This document shows positions 41,603 to 49,030 of a DNA stretch of 64,000 nt, piece by piece (position 1 is the first letter of the stretch; each line of letters opens with the position of its first letter). This DNA comes from Alteribacillus sp041949975 (GTDB lineage Bacteria > Bacillota > Bacilli > Bacillales > Marinococcaceae), in NCBI RefSeq assembly GCF_041949975.1, contig NZ_JBHFQG010000018.1:15342-79341 (forward strand), read 5' to 3'. Position numbers and translations under genes: made by a program. The notes beneath the pieces are model-generated. The model searched no databases, was not told the DNA's origin, and was given only the letters and a program-made list of their open reading frames with translations.

Positions 41603-43213
41603 ATGAAAAATGTATGGAAAAAACATTATCCAGTCCATATCCAGTCAGAAATAACGATACCGGATATGGCTTTGTCTGATATACTTTTACAATCGGTTGA
41701 GAGCTATCCGGATAACTCCGCCTTATATTTTTACGGACGAACACTCAGCTATAAAGAACTAGGAAAGCAGACTGGAGCTTTTGCAGCTGCGCTTCAGGCT
41801 AACGGAATGAAAAAAAGTGACAGGGTTGCTGTCATGCTGCCAAACTGTCCGCAATATGTGATCAGCTACTATGGAATTTTACAAGCAGGTGGTATCGTGA
41901 CCCAGGTTAATCCGATGCTTGTGGAAAGAGAGCTCGACCACATTTTGACCGATTCCGGCGCGGAAACCATTGTCATTTATGCTCCGCTGGTACCTGTTTT
42001 AGAAAATATCAAACAAAATACCTCCATTAAACAAGTCATTGCTGTCAATTTCCAGGAAGAATACTCTTCAATATACGGAGAAATAGAATTTGCCGCTTTT
42101 TTAAAGCAAGCCTCAAAGCCGCCAGCTCCTGTTTCGATAAATCCTCAAGAAGATATTGCCGTTTTGCAGTACACTGGGGGAACGACCGGTCGTTCAAAAG
42201 GCGCTATGCTTACTCACCGCAATATCATAGCCAACATTTTTCAAATTGATGAATATTTTAAAGATAACATGAAAACGGGTTCGGAACGTTATTTAACCGT
42301 TATTCCTTTATTTCACGTTTTCGGCATGACATCGTGCATGAACATGGCTGTTTACACGGGGGCGATAAACATTTTACTGCCTCGTTTCGATCTAGAAGAA
42401 GTCCTGAAAACAATTAAGGAACTTCAGCCAACTGTGTTTCCAGGGGTTCCTACGATGTATGTTGCTCTAACAAATCATCCAGAAGCTGAAAAATACGGAT
42501 TGGACTCCATCCGGGTTTGCAACAGTGGAAGCGCTCCAATACCAGGTGAACTGATGCGAAGTTTTGAAGGGAAAACAGGAGCGCACATCCTTGAAGGTTA
42601 CGGTCTTTCAGAGACGTCTCCTACCACTCATTGCAACCCGCCATTTGCAGAGCGAAAAATCGGCAGTGTAGGGATCGGGGTTCCATCAACAGAATACAAA
42701 ATCGTCGATGTAGCTGGAGGAACAGAAGAGTTGGCGCCTGGAGAAAGCGGAGAAGTTATTATTAAAGGACCGCAAGTCATGAAAGGCTATTGGAACATGC
42801 CAGAGGAAACAGCTTCTGCAATAAGAGATGGCTGGCTTTACACGGGCGATATCGGGAAAGTTGATGAAGACGGTTATCTCTATATCATTGACAGAAAAAA
42901 AGATATGATCATCGCGGGCGGCTTTAATATATATCCACGAGATGTTGAGGAAGTTATTTATGAACATTTGGCCGTTCAAGAAGCAGTTGTCGTCGGTGTC
43001 CCTGATGTTTATCGGGGTGAAACCGTTAAAGCCGTGGTTGTTTGTAAAGAAGGACAAACTGCATCTGAAGAAGACATCATTGATTATTGCAGAAAATATA
43101 TGGCGGCATATAAAGTTCCGCGAGAAATCGAGTTTCGAAAAGAACTGCCAAAAACGAATGTTGGTAAAATTTTAAGAAGGGCCATCAGGGAGGAATCTGC
43201 TAAAAAGGCATAA
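41603..43213 (+). CDS. AMP-forming acyl-CoA ligase 1
   Basis: A 536-residue adenylate-forming enzyme that activates a carboxylic acid to its CoA thioester. Motifs: YTGGTTGRSKGAMLTH (~190-205, P-loop), GYGLSETSPTTH (~332-343), YTGDIGKVDEDGYLYIIDR (~413-431) and the catalytic Lys in TNVGKILRR (~520-528). Similar to long/medium-chain ligases of the FadD/LcfB type. Ribosome site AAAGGAG. Last enzyme gene of the first operon, followed by tetR. Confidence 0.93.
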   Translation: MKNVWKKHYPVHIQSEITIPDMALSDILLQSVESYPDNSALYFYGRTLSYKELGKQTGAFAAALQANGMKKSDRVAVMLPNCPQYVISYYGILQAGGIVTQVNPMLVERELDHILTDSGAETIVIYAPLVPVLENIKQNTSIKQVIAVNFQEEYSSIYGEIEFAAFLKQASKPPAPVSINPQEDIAVLQYTGGTTGRSKGAMLTHRNIIANIFQIDEYFKDNMKTGSERYLTVIPLFHVFGMTSCMNMAVYTGAINILLPRFDLEEVLKTIKELQPTVFPGVPTMYVALTNHPEAEKYGLDSIRVCNSGSAPIPGELMRSFEGKTGAHILEGYGLSETSPTTHCNPPFAERKIGSVGIGVPSTEYKIVDVAGGTEELAPGESGEVIIKGPQVMKGYWNMPEETASAIRDGWLYTGDIGKVDEDGYLYIIDRKKDMIIAGGFNIYPRDVEEVIYEHLAVQEAVVVGVPDVYRGETVKAVVVCKEGQTASEEDIIDYCRKYMAAYKVPREIEFRKELPKTNVGKILRRAIREESAKKA

Positions 43214-43226
43214 ATAAAAAAACAGC

Positions 43227-43289
43227 GCCCCCTAGTACACGGCCGCTATGATAACGATTTACACGCCAATTTTCTGCAGCAAAGGGGGC
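43227..43289 (+). terminator. Hairpin that may terminate the operon and mask the tetR ribosome site
   Basis: GCCCCCT (43227-43233) is complementary to AGGGGGC (43283-43289), which is followed by TTTTAAAA. The G-run is also the only ribosome site of tetR (ATG at 43298). The loop is ~49 bases, so stability is uncertain. Confidence 0.4.
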
Positions 43290-43297
43290 TTTTAAAA

Positions 43298-43876
43298 ATG
43301 AAAGAAGAAATCTTGCAAACAAGTATTACCTTATTCGAACAACAAGGATTCAGTGAAACATCGATCCAGGATATCGTGCAGGCTCTGGGCGTAACAAAAG
43401 GAACGTTTTATTACTATTTTAACAGTAAAGAACAGGTCCTAATGACCATCCATAGCTTGTACATTGATAATGTCTTAGTACAGCAGAATGCCATTTTAAA
43501 TAATAATAGCATCAGCCATATTGAAAAACTGCATCAGCTTATTGACATGCTCATCACAAATATTGAACCTAGAGGTCAAAGTGCTAAAGTGTTTTATCGT
43601 GAATTTCGTCATTTAAGCGACTCTCATCTGAAGGAAGTAAAGCCAAAGCGGGACGAAATTCGAAATTCGATTGAAAAAGTCATAAAGGATGGGATGCAGG
43701 CAGGAGAATTTCGGTCAGACTTAAAGCCTGATATTATTACACTCGGAATTTTAGGAGCCTGTAATTGGACGTATCAATGGTTCAACCCGGGTGGAGAAAC
43801 ATCAGACAAAGACGTAGCCTCTATTTATGTAGATATGGTGCTTAATGGTATTAGAGCAGAAAATAGTGATAATTAA
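43298..43876 (+). CDS. TetR-family regulator of the acyl-CoA island
   Basis: A 192-residue one-component regulator. The helix-turn-helix at ~20-45 (SIQDIVQALGVTKGTFYYYF) is typical of TetR; the C-terminal domain is ligand-binding and resembles regulators of fatty acid breakdown, which are released from DNA by acyl-CoA. Two nearly identical 18-bp palindromes, before the first operon and 40 bases after this gene, are its probable operators. Co-oriented with the ligase gene upstream, so it is likely autoregulated through operator 1. Confidence 0.9.
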   Translation: MKEEILQTSITLFEQQGFSETSIQDIVQALGVTKGTFYYYFNSKEQVLMTIHSLYIDNVLVQQNAILNNNSISHIEKLHQLIDMLITNIEPRGQSAKVFYREFRHLSDSHLKEVKPKRDEIRNSIEKVIKDGMQAGEFRSDLKPDIITLGILGACNWTYQWFNPGGETSDKDVASIYVDMVLNGIRAENSDN

Positions 43877-43915
43877 AAAAGTTCGAAAATTGATAACCTG
43901 TTAAGAAAATAGAAC

Positions 43916-43933
43916 ATACTGACTGGTCAGTAT
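43916..43933 (+). promoter_or_regulatory. TetR operator 2 (now separated from its operon)
   Basis: ATACTGAC-TG-GTCAGTAT, a perfect 8-bp inverted repeat with a 2-bp centre, nearly the same as operator 1. Downstream lies an IS110 remnant and a MITE-like element, so the nearest gene on this strand starts 1.1 kb away at 45063. Confidence 0.75.
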
Positions 43934-44023
43934 AAAGACCTGCGGTGATATGTCAACAAAAGGTTAATGAGAAATAAAGCTGTCAAAGATCATTTTTATG
44001 AAAAAAGACCGCAAGAAACTAGA

Positions 44024-44048
44024 CCAGTAATAAATCGGTAATTACTGG
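44024..44048. other. Stem-loop at the IS remnant border
   Basis: CCAGTAAT and ATTACTGG around AAATCGGTA. It lies beyond the 3' end of the transposase remnant and may be its terminator or part of the element end. Confidence 0.4.
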
Positions 44049-44084
44049 TAAAATTGCGAGAGGTTATGCTATGACGGCTTCACG

Positions 44085-44478
44085 TCATATATTCACGCCC
44101 CTCTCTAGTGAAAATAGTTGGTGATTGCGTAGTAGCGCATCCACCAGACGCACTAGTTTTCTTGTTGTCAGAACGAGAGCTCGTTTGTGTTGATGTTTTG
44201 GTACTTCTCCGAATTTTTTCGCGTAATATGCCTTGTATTCTGGTACTTTCCTACGTACAGAGTTGGCGGCTTCAACTAAGTAATACCGTAAGTACTGGTT
44301 ACCTTGACGCGTCAGAGAAGTATCCTCTGCCGTAAACCGGCCGGATTGATGGGTTCAACTTCGTGGCTCCTGGCAGGTCATTGGATACCAAAAAGGTATC
44401 TACCCTGGCACCGTCTTGATCGAGCACACACACTTTCATATCAAAGGAACTAACGTCTAAGCCTACAAAAAATCGCAT
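44085..44478 (-). pseudogene. IS110-family transposase remnant (internal deletion)
   Basis: On the minus strand an ATG at 44478 behind AGGAGGG begins MRFFVGLDVSSFDMKVCVLD, the DEDD-domain start of IS110 recombinases (first catalytic Asp in GLDVS), and runs to SNDLPGATKL. It then joins, in another frame, the C-terminal part FTAEDTSLTRQGNQYLRYY..., VEAANSVRRKVPEYKAYY, ending FSLERGVNI. About 300 central residues are missing. The element is inactive by itself. Confidence 0.88.
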
Positions 44479-44775
44479 GGGGGGAACCCTCCTTTCGTTT
44501 TAGAATCATTGGGCCTTTCTTTGGACGCCTCGAGATATCTCTAGTGTGAACGCCGATCAACAACCTCGTGTATTAGAGTTCGACCTGCATCGAAATCCGC
44601 CCCGGGGCTACTATCACCCAGGTTCGAGGGGCAGGAGACTCAGCCTGCGAGTAGGGAGTGCCGCACGTACACTGAGAAACAGTCTTAACATGTGGTCGTG
44701 CCACAGGAGCAAAAAGAATTGTCCCAAATGATCCTAAGATCATTATCTAGAAATATCTTGAGACGTCCAAGAAAA
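44479..44775 (-). mobile_element. Non-coding end of the IS110 remnant, candidate bridge-RNA region
   Basis: The ~290 bases upstream of the transposase start are kept. IS110-group elements encode a structured bridge RNA in this end. The segment is bounded by TTGGACGCCTCGAGATATCT (from 44521) and its near-perfect inverse at 44747-44770 (three transitions in 24 bases), about 200 bases apart. Between them are several short GC-rich stems. Whether an RNA is made cannot be told. Confidence 0.5.
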
Positions 44776-44841
44776 ACCTTTGTTAAAAGGGGATTTTCTA
44801 ATAGATTGTTGTTTTTCTACATGGAAAAACACTGTTAGTTA

Positions 44842-44962
44842 ACAGTTGAAATACACGTAGACTCCCTGCGGGAAAAGCAACGGCTGAAGACCCCGCAGGG
44901 AGCGTTTTACTCCCGAGGAGGCTGAAGCGTTGCCCGCGGAAAGCGAAGTGTATTTGAACTGT
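44842..44962. repeat. 121-bp MITE-like element with 15-bp inverted ends
   Basis: Left end ACAGTTGAAATACAC and right end GTGTATTTGAACTGT are inverted repeats with one mismatch. The interior contains GACTCCCTGCGGG / CCCCGCAGGGAG and CCGCGGAAAGCGAAG, the hallmark of a dispersed stem-loop repeat widespread in Bacillaceae genomes. Only one copy is in this window. Confidence 0.7.
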
Positions 44963-45062
44963 GGCTGTATTCAACAACGAAGTATGTGAAAACAGCCTTA
45001 AGGAAAAAGAAAATAAGCTCTTCAAAGAGGGCTTAAATATAATATACGAGGAGGAACTATAT

Positions 45063-45947
45063 ATGAAAGCAGAAAACATTAAAAAAGTAACGGTACTTGG
45101 TGCTGGTTCGATGGGGCATCAAATTGCGATGCTTTGCGCTCTGGGAGGATTTTCTACTTACTTGCAGGATATCAATGGGGACGCCTTACAAAAAGCAAAA
45201 GAACAGCTGGAAGGACATATGAGCAGATGGGTAAAAAAAGAAAGAATTTCCGAAGAACAAAAAGAAGAAGCTTTTTCTAATCTTCATATGACAACTAGTT
45301 TAGAAGAGGCAGCAGCGGATACCGACTTTGTCATTGAAGCAGTTGTTGAAAAATTCGAAGTGAAAAGAGAAGTATTTGAAAAGCTCGACCAGTATACACC
45401 TGCCCATGCAGTCCTGGCTACAAACAGTTCGACTATCGTCAATTCTAAAATTGCGGATGTAACAAGCCGTTCGGATAAAGTCTGCAATATGCACTTTTTC
45501 TTCCCTCCGCTCGTAATGGACTGTGTAGAAGTTGTCAAAAGTGAAGCAACTTCGGAAGAAACAGCACAGGCTGCCATGAACGTCTGTGAACGCATCGGCA
45601 GAACTGGAGTGCTTTTGCACAAAGAAATTTACGGGTTTATTGCCAACCGTATTTTGTTTGCGCTTACAAAAGAAGCTCTGTATCTTTACGAAGAAGGTTA
45701 CGCTGACTTTGAAGACATTGATCTTATATGTGAAAAAGCATTGAATCATCCAATCGGACCGTTTGGTTTAATGGACCTTTCTGGTATCGATGTCGGTTAC
45801 TACGGAAATATGCAGCTTTATAAGGAAACTGGCAACCCTGCTGATAAACCGGCAAAATCCGTAGAAGAAAAAGTGAAAGCAGGAGAATTAGGCAGAAAAA
45901 CAGGTGAAGGCTGGTACGAATATAACCAAAAAGGAGCGAAAGTCTAA
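45063..45947 (+). CDS. 3-hydroxyacyl-CoA dehydrogenase
   Basis: NAD-dependent oxidation of 3-hydroxyacyl-CoA to 3-oxoacyl-CoA. The 294-residue protein has GAGSMGHQIA (~12-21) for NAD, the SNTS-like ATNSSTIVNSKIAD with the conserved Ser/Asn, HFFFPP with the catalytic His (~142-147), and the C-terminal GEGWYEY. It is the stand-alone type (Hbd/PaaH-like) rather than a fused FadB. Start at 45063 behind CGAGGAGGAACT; upstream frame runs back into the MITE-like element. First gene of the second operon, overlapping the next by one base. Confidence 0.93.
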   Translation: MKAENIKKVTVLGAGSMGHQIAMLCALGGFSTYLQDINGDALQKAKEQLEGHMSRWVKKERISEEQKEEAFSNLHMTTSLEEAAADTDFVIEAVVEKFEVKREVFEKLDQYTPAHAVLATNSSTIVNSKIADVTSRSDKVCNMHFFFPPLVMDCVEVVKSEATSEETAQAAMNVCERIGRTGVLLHKEIYGFIANRILFALTKEALYLYEEGYADFEDIDLICEKALNHPIGPFGLMDLSGIDVGYYGNMQLYKETGNPADKPAKSVEEKVKAGELGRKTGEGWYEYNQKGAKV

Positions 45948-46726
45948 TGGGCGAATTAGTAAAACTTGAAAAAGAAAATGGGAATGCCGTTGTGACGATA
46001 GATAACCCGCCTTTAAACGTAATGAGTAATCAGGTTACTTCTGATCTGAAAGAAATTACTGCAGACATTAAAGAAGATAAAAATGTCATATGTGTCATTT
46101 TAACAGGAGCGGGCGAGAAAGCATTTATGGCTGGCGCTGATATTAAAGAATTTCCAGAGCTGATGGGCAATCCGGAAATGAAAGGTCACATTATGAAAAC
46201 GCACCAAATGCTTCAGAATTTAGAAGATCTGCCAAAACCAACAATTGCCGTGTTAAACGGCATGACATTTGGGGGAGGGTGCGAGCTTGCGTTAACGTGC
46301 GATATGAGAATCGCAGAGGAGCATGCCCAGGTAGGCCTGCCTGAGGTGAAGCTCGGATTGTTTCCCGGAGGGGGAGGCACCCAGCGTTTACCAAGGTTGA
46401 TAGGAACAGCCAAAGCTAAAGAATTAATGTTCAGCGGAGAACCGATAGATGCAGAAGAAGCAGAAAAAATCGGGCTGGTTAATAAAGTGGTGCCATCAGG
46501 AAGAGGAATAGAAATGGCAAAACAAGCAGCTTCTCATATGGCTGATCAATCTTTACAAGCTCTCTCCCGCATCAAAAAAGCAGTTAATGAAGGAATGGAA
46601 ATGAATCTGTCAGATGGGTTGGAAAGAGAAGCAGATCTTTTCGTAGAAGTCTTTCAGACCGACGATGTAGAAGAAGGTGTCCAAGCGTTTATAGAAAAAC
46701 GAAAGCCTAATTTCAAACACCAATAA
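45947..46726 (+). CDS. Enoyl-CoA hydratase/isomerase (crotonase family)
   Basis: A 259-residue intact crotonase. The oxyanion-hole segments AGADIKEF (~64-71) and NGMTFGGGCELALTCDMRIA (~104-123) and the catalytic Glu region LPEVKLGLFPGGGGTQRL (~131-148) with GLFPG are all present, so it should hydrate trans-2-enoyl-CoA. It starts in the stop codon of the dehydrogenase gene (TAATG), so the two are translationally coupled and probably perform successive beta-oxidation steps. Confidence 0.93.
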   Translation: MGELVKLEKENGNAVVTIDNPPLNVMSNQVTSDLKEITADIKEDKNVICVILTGAGEKAFMAGADIKEFPELMGNPEMKGHIMKTHQMLQNLEDLPKPTIAVLNGMTFGGGCELALTCDMRIAEEHAQVGLPEVKLGLFPGGGGTQRLPRLIGTAKAKELMFSGEPIDAEEAEKIGLVNKVVPSGRGIEMAKQAASHMADQSLQALSRIKKAVNEGMEMNLSDGLEREADLFVEVFQTDDVEEGVQAFIEKRKPNFKHQ

Positions 46727-46781
46727 AGCGGGGCTTTTCATAGTTTTATTTAATTCGAACGAAGAAAGGTGGCACAGCAAG

Positions 46782-47201
46782 GTGGCACACGAATGGAAGG
46801 TAAAAGTAAGAGCCTGTGAAACAGACGGCCTCGGACATGTCAGTAACATAAGTTACTTTATTTATTTAGAAGAAGCTCGGATTGAATTATTTCGTGAACT
46901 TGACACGATGATGGAAATGGATAAATGGCCATTTATTCTGGCATCGACAAGTTGTGATTATGTGCAGCAAGCTTATTTTGATGAACGTCTTACTATTTCA
47001 ACAACCATCACGCGTATAGGAAACAAAAGCTTTGAGATGGACCATGAAATTTCAAGCAGCCGCGGAGTGATAGCTAGAGGAAAAGCGGTTATTGTACATT
47101 TTAATTTTGAAACGCAAAAAAGCGAGACCATTCCTCCGTCACTGCGTGAAAAACTATCCGCTTATGAATCAAACTTGTTGGTAAAGGAGGGGAAGATGTG
47201 A
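46782..47201 (+). CDS. Acyl-CoA thioesterase, hotdog fold (4HBT/YbgC-like)
   Basis: A 139-residue hotdog-fold protein. VRACETDGLGHVSNISYF at ~10-27 has the Asp and His positions of 4-hydroxybenzoyl-CoA thioesterase-like enzymes (usually YxDTDxxGHVNN). Start GTG at 46782 behind AAGGTGGCACAGCAAG. It overlaps the kinase gene by 4 bases. It would release free acids or recycle CoA in the pathway; the chain specificity is unknown. Confidence 0.82.
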   Translation: MAHEWKVKVRACETDGLGHVSNISYFIYLEEARIELFRELDTMMEMDKWPFILASTSCDYVQQAYFDERLTISTTITRIGNKSFEMDHEISSSRGVIARGKAVIVHFNFETQKSETIPPSLREKLSAYESNLLVKEGKM

Positions 47202-48274
47202 GTGTCAACCTATATGAGGACACCATTCCAGTTCGAAAGGGAGAGGAAATTGATCTTCGCCAATTAGAAAACTATTTGCGTCAGGAAATGAAAGAGCTCC
47301 CTAAAAGAGAACTTCAGATTGAGCAATTTCCCTCAGGTCATTCTAACTTAACTTACGTCATAAAAGCTGGCGATTGGGAAGCTGTCCTAAGGAGGCCGCC
47401 ACTTGGACCAGTTGCTCCTAAAGCCCACGACATGAAAAGAGAAAGTGCCATTCTAAGCACGCTGCATCCTCATTTTCCGCTTGCCCCGCGGCCTTATCTA
47501 TACTGTGAAGATGAGAGTGTAATAGGAAGCGAATTTTTTCTAATGGAAAGAAGACGAGGAGCAGTCATTGACACGGAATTTCCTGAAGGAATAGATGCCA
47601 CTCCTGATAACTGCCGGAAATTATCGGAAGCAATGGTAGAAACGCTTGCCCGCCTGCATCAATTAGATTACAAAAAAACAGAACTCGTTCATATGACAAA
47701 GCCGGAAGGATTCCTCGAACGGCAGGTTCATGGCTGGATCAAGCGCTATGAAAAATCTAAAACAGATGAAGTGACAGAAGTAGAGGATTTAACAACCTGG
47801 TTGTCTCAAAATAATCCAGTTTCTCCTGAACCATCGGTTATCCATTACGATTTTAAATTTAATAATGCGATGTTTAATCCAAATAGCCTCCGTGAAATGA
47901 AAGGTCTGTTTGATTGGGAAATGACAACAGTGGGTGACCCTCTCGCAGATCTTGGGGTCGCTCTTGGATATTGGATAGAAAAAGATGATCCTGACCCATT
48001 AAAACAAGGGTTTGGAAAAGCTCCTGTCACTGTAAGGGATGGTTTTTATTCGAGGCGGGAATTTGCTGAAGAATATACAAAACTCACAGGCAGGGATATA
48101 AAAAACTTATCGTTTTATTTAACTTTTGCTTATTTCAAGCTTGCGGTGATTGTGCAGCAAATTTATTACCGCTATAAAAAAGGCCAGACTAACGACCAGA
48201 GGTTTGCTCAGCTGGATACAAGAGTAAAAGCTCTCATTACCCACGCCAGTAATATCGTGAAGAATGGATACTGA
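47198..48274 (+). CDS. Phosphotransferase family kinase, ACAD10/11 and LvaA-like
   Basis: A 358-residue kinase of the aminoglycoside phosphotransferase (choline kinase-like) fold. SGHSNLTYVI is the nucleotide loop (~50-59); HYDFKFNN (~214-221) fits the catalytic HxDxxxxN; LFDWEMTTVGDPLADLG (~233-249) holds the metal-binding Asp. GDPLADLG is typical of the N-terminal kinase domain of ACAD10/11 and of Pseudomonas LvaA, which phosphorylate the 4-hydroxyl of 4-hydroxyacyl-CoA. Antibiotic resistance is unlikely in this setting. Start GTG at 47198 in the stop of the thioesterase gene, with AAGGAGGGG before it. Confidence 0.88.
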   Translation: MSVNLYEDTIPVRKGEEIDLRQLENYLRQEMKELPKRELQIEQFPSGHSNLTYVIKAGDWEAVLRRPPLGPVAPKAHDMKRESAILSTLHPHFPLAPRPYLYCEDESVIGSEFFLMERRRGAVIDTEFPEGIDATPDNCRKLSEAMVETLARLHQLDYKKTELVHMTKPEGFLERQVHGWIKRYEKSKTDEVTEVEDLTTWLSQNNPVSPEPSVIHYDFKFNNAMFNPNSLREMKGLFDWEMTTVGDPLADLGVALGYWIEKDDPDPLKQGFGKAPVTVRDGFYSRREFAEEYTKLTGRDIKNLSFYLTFAYFKLAVIVQQIYYRYKKGQTNDQRFAQLDTRVKALITHASNIVKNGY

Positions 48275-48283
48275 GGTTAGCAT

Positions 48284-49030
48284 ATGAAGCAAAAAATACA
48301 CGTTATTATGAAAAAAGAAGATATTATCCCGGAGCGTCTCGATGGAAAACAAGCGGTAGTATTTGATGTACTGCTTGCTACCACTGTTATTACTTCCTTT
48401 TTTGCAGGCGGTGCAGCTGCGATTTATCCTGTACTTGATGCTAAAGAAGGATTTGAAGTAAACGAAAGAGAAAAGCCGAAGCACCCCCTGCTTGTAGGGG
48501 AGAAAAAAGGGCTGCCTATAGAAGGTTTTCAGCCTCCGAGCCCGTCAGTATTAAAAAAAGAAGCTGCTGACAAACATATTATTTTATCCACTACGAATGG
48601 GACGGTGGCTCTAAGAAAAGCAGAAGCTGCAAAAGTGATTTATGCGTCTTCATTATTAAACAATTATTTCGTAGCAAAAGAACTTTTAAGTAACAAAAAT
48701 GCCCATGATGATATAACAATTATTTGTGCAGGCTCAGCCGGTCAGTTCTGCCTTGAAGACTATTACGGCGCAGGTCATTTAATTAGCCATTTAATCAACA
48801 TAAACCAGGAGATAGAACTGAGCGATGCAGTGATTGGTGCATGGAAATTAGTCCAGGGTCAGCCGGACACCATTAGCTTATTACAGGAAACCGCCGTAGG
48901 AAAAATGTTAAAAAGGCATGGATACGAAAAAGATGTAGCGTATGCGGCCAATAAAGATATATATCCTGTATTGCCAATCATGCAGAAAAACGGCTGGATG
49001 AGAAACAAGGGAGGAGTCTTAAGTGGGTAA
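48284..49030 (+). CDS. ComB-family phosphatase (2-phosphosulfolactate phosphatase-like)
   Basis: A 248-residue protein of the ComB family: FDVLLATTVITSFFAGGAAA (~25-44), GEKKGLPIEGFQ, STTNGTVAL (~105-113) and the late CAGSAGQFCLEDYYGAG. Known members dephosphorylate 2-phospho-3-sulfolactate in coenzyme M or spore sulfolactate synthesis. No other sulfolactate gene is nearby. It is placed between a kinase and an acyl-CoA dehydrogenase and overlaps the latter by 8 bases, so it may act on a phosphorylated intermediate here; this is speculation. The first ATG at 48284 has only a weak ribosome site (GAGGTTAGC). Confidence 0.82.
   Translation: MKQKIHVIMKKEDIIPERLDGKQAVVFDVLLATTVITSFFAGGAAAIYPVLDAKEGFEVNEREKPKHPLLVGEKKGLPIEGFQPPSPSVLKKEAADKHIILSTTNGTVALRKAEAAKVIYASSLLNNYFVAKELLSNKNAHDDITIICAGSAGQFCLEDYYGAGHLISHLININQEIELSDAVIGAWKLVQGQPDTISLLQETAVGKMLKRHGYEKDVAYAANKDIYPVLPIMQKNGWMRNKGGVLSG

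Noticed and set aside
44546..44731. Arg/Ser/Pro-rich small protein on the plus strand
   Set aside because: It lies in the GC-rich non-coding end of the IS110 remnant and has no ribosome site; better explained as structured RNA or DNA on the other strand.
47198..48274. Aminoglycoside resistance phosphotransferase
   Set aside because: The GDPLADLG motif, length and acyl-CoA operon context point to the ACAD10/11-type kinase group instead.
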